This document shows positions 63,567 to 64,000 of a stretch of 64,000 bases of DNA, piece by piece; the first letter of the stretch is position 1; each line of letters begins with the position of its first letter. Source of the DNA: Haloarcula sebkhae (lineage in GTDB: Archaea; Halobacteriota; Halobacteria; Halobacteriales; Haloarculaceae); NCBI RefSeq assembly GCF_014647415.1, contig NZ_BMPD01000009.1:83978-147977 (forward strand), written 5' to 3'. Made by a program: the position numbers and the translations under genes. The notes beneath the pieces were generated by a model, which searched no databases, was not told the DNA's origin, and saw only the letters and a list, made by a program, of their open reading frames with translations.

Positions 63567-63910
63567 GCGACAAAATTTGTGGTATGGTAACAAATATACA
63601 GACGATTGTTCACGCCGCGGTAACGAGTGCTTGTTCGCACGACCATAGCAACACACCCGGAGACGGCGCGTCACGGCTCACGGCGCTCCCGTTGTCAAGG
63701 GTCGCGCTTCGCGCGTCCTTTACCGCTCCCCGGTTCCAGCCGCTCGCCGTTCCGCCGAGGTTCTTCGCGTCGCTCAGAACCTCGCTACTCGCGGGTCACT
63801 CTGTTCCCCGCTCGTTGTTCGAGTTGCTTCCGCTGGTCGCAATCTCGCTGCTCACGGTTCGCTCCCCTCATCGTTCGTCTAACGAGAGCGGTTCCCTACG
63901 GTCGCGCCTC

Positions 63911-64000
63911 TCGCTACTCCACGGCTCACGAGGTTTGCCGTTCCGCCGAGGCCCGCTCACTGCGTTCGCGCGCCTCGCTACACCACGGCTCACGAGGTTT
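63911..64000. repeat. GC-rich direct repeats running off the window end
   Basis: A 26-bp unit at 63911-63936, containing CCACGGCTCACGAGGTTT, recurs at 63975-64000 with one mismatch, a period of 64 bp. GCCGTTCCGCCGAGG also occurs at 63747-63761 and 63937-63951. From about 63660 onward the sequence is full of TTCGC/CTCGC words, shows no coding frame and has no RNA gene that I can see. The array probably continues past base 64000. Confidence 0.7.

Noticed and set aside
1..64000. CRISPR arrays, tRNA and rRNA genes, transposase genes
   Set aside because: I looked for regularly spaced repeats, cloverleaf-like sequences and transposase motifs in the non-coding gaps and in the frames and found none that I can support.

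Overview
The window is chromosomal DNA of a halophilic archaeon, most likely Haloarcula or a close relative. The proteins are rich in Asp and Glu and poor in Lys. Secretion signals are twin-arginine or lipobox types. Many starts have a TATA-like box about 24-32 nt upstream of the start codon with no ribosome binding site, which fits leaderless mRNAs. Lineage markers include sn-glycerol-1-phosphate dehydrogenase, the KH/beta-CASP termination nuclease FttA, Tfx and TrmB regulators, a HemAT transducer and the haloarchaeal folate fusion FolCP. I see no rRNA, tRNA, CRISPR array or transposase gene.

Layout. 1-1.8 kb: 3' part of a thiamine-binding lipoprotein gene and two small membrane proteins. 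1.9-6.3 kb: an orphan 2-oxoacid dehydrogenase E1 alpha, a protein with an internal duplication, an NRAMP-like transporter overlapping a P-loop protein, and two tiny genes. 6.4-9.8 kb: fttA, an unknown gene and two tandem 51-residue zinc-ribbon proteins. 9.8-13.6 kb: a secreted set made of a P19-like lipoprotein, a small lipoprotein and a DyP-like lipoprotein with an altered catalytic motif, next to a two-wHTH regulator that overlaps a small membrane protein. 13.7-18.8 kb: ATP-grasp-like protein, SAM hydrolase family protein, ProS, patatin, a structured non-coding stretch and a CBS protein. 18.9-31.6 kb: single-chain glutamate synthase, SPFH protein, epimerase, TrmB regulator, secreted GH3 glycosidase, a short mobile-like element, EgsA and a degenerate Nudix protein. 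31.7-45.1 kb: S9 peptidase, DUF2339 protein, glycosyltransferase, NhaC antiporter, XPB-like helicase, methyltransferase, HemAT and FolCP.

45.3-47.9 kb is the least orderly part. It holds a lumazine-synthase homologue, then two imperfect 60-bp direct repeats about 2 kb apart that enclose an inverted repeat, gene fragments and an intact phosphodiesterase gene. This looks like an acquired or rearranged segment. 47.9-57.7 kb carries membrane proteins, a formate/nitrite-type channel, a PurN-PurH fusion, alcohol dehydrogenase, PurB, an MFS transporter and a phosphoribosyltransferase. 57.7-62.8 kb has dapE and lysA in a coupled pair, a Tfx regulator and an aldehyde dehydrogenase operon. The right end has a membrane protein and a stretch of GC-rich short direct repeats running off the window.

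Functionally most of the window is housekeeping: purine, lysine, folate, glutamate and lipid metabolism, translation and RNA processing. The most distinctive accessory pieces are the DyP/P19/wHTH cluster, the NRAMP-like plus P-loop pair, the tandem zinc ribbons and the repeat-bounded segment at 45.8-47.9 kb. All calls come from reading the sequence; no database search was run.
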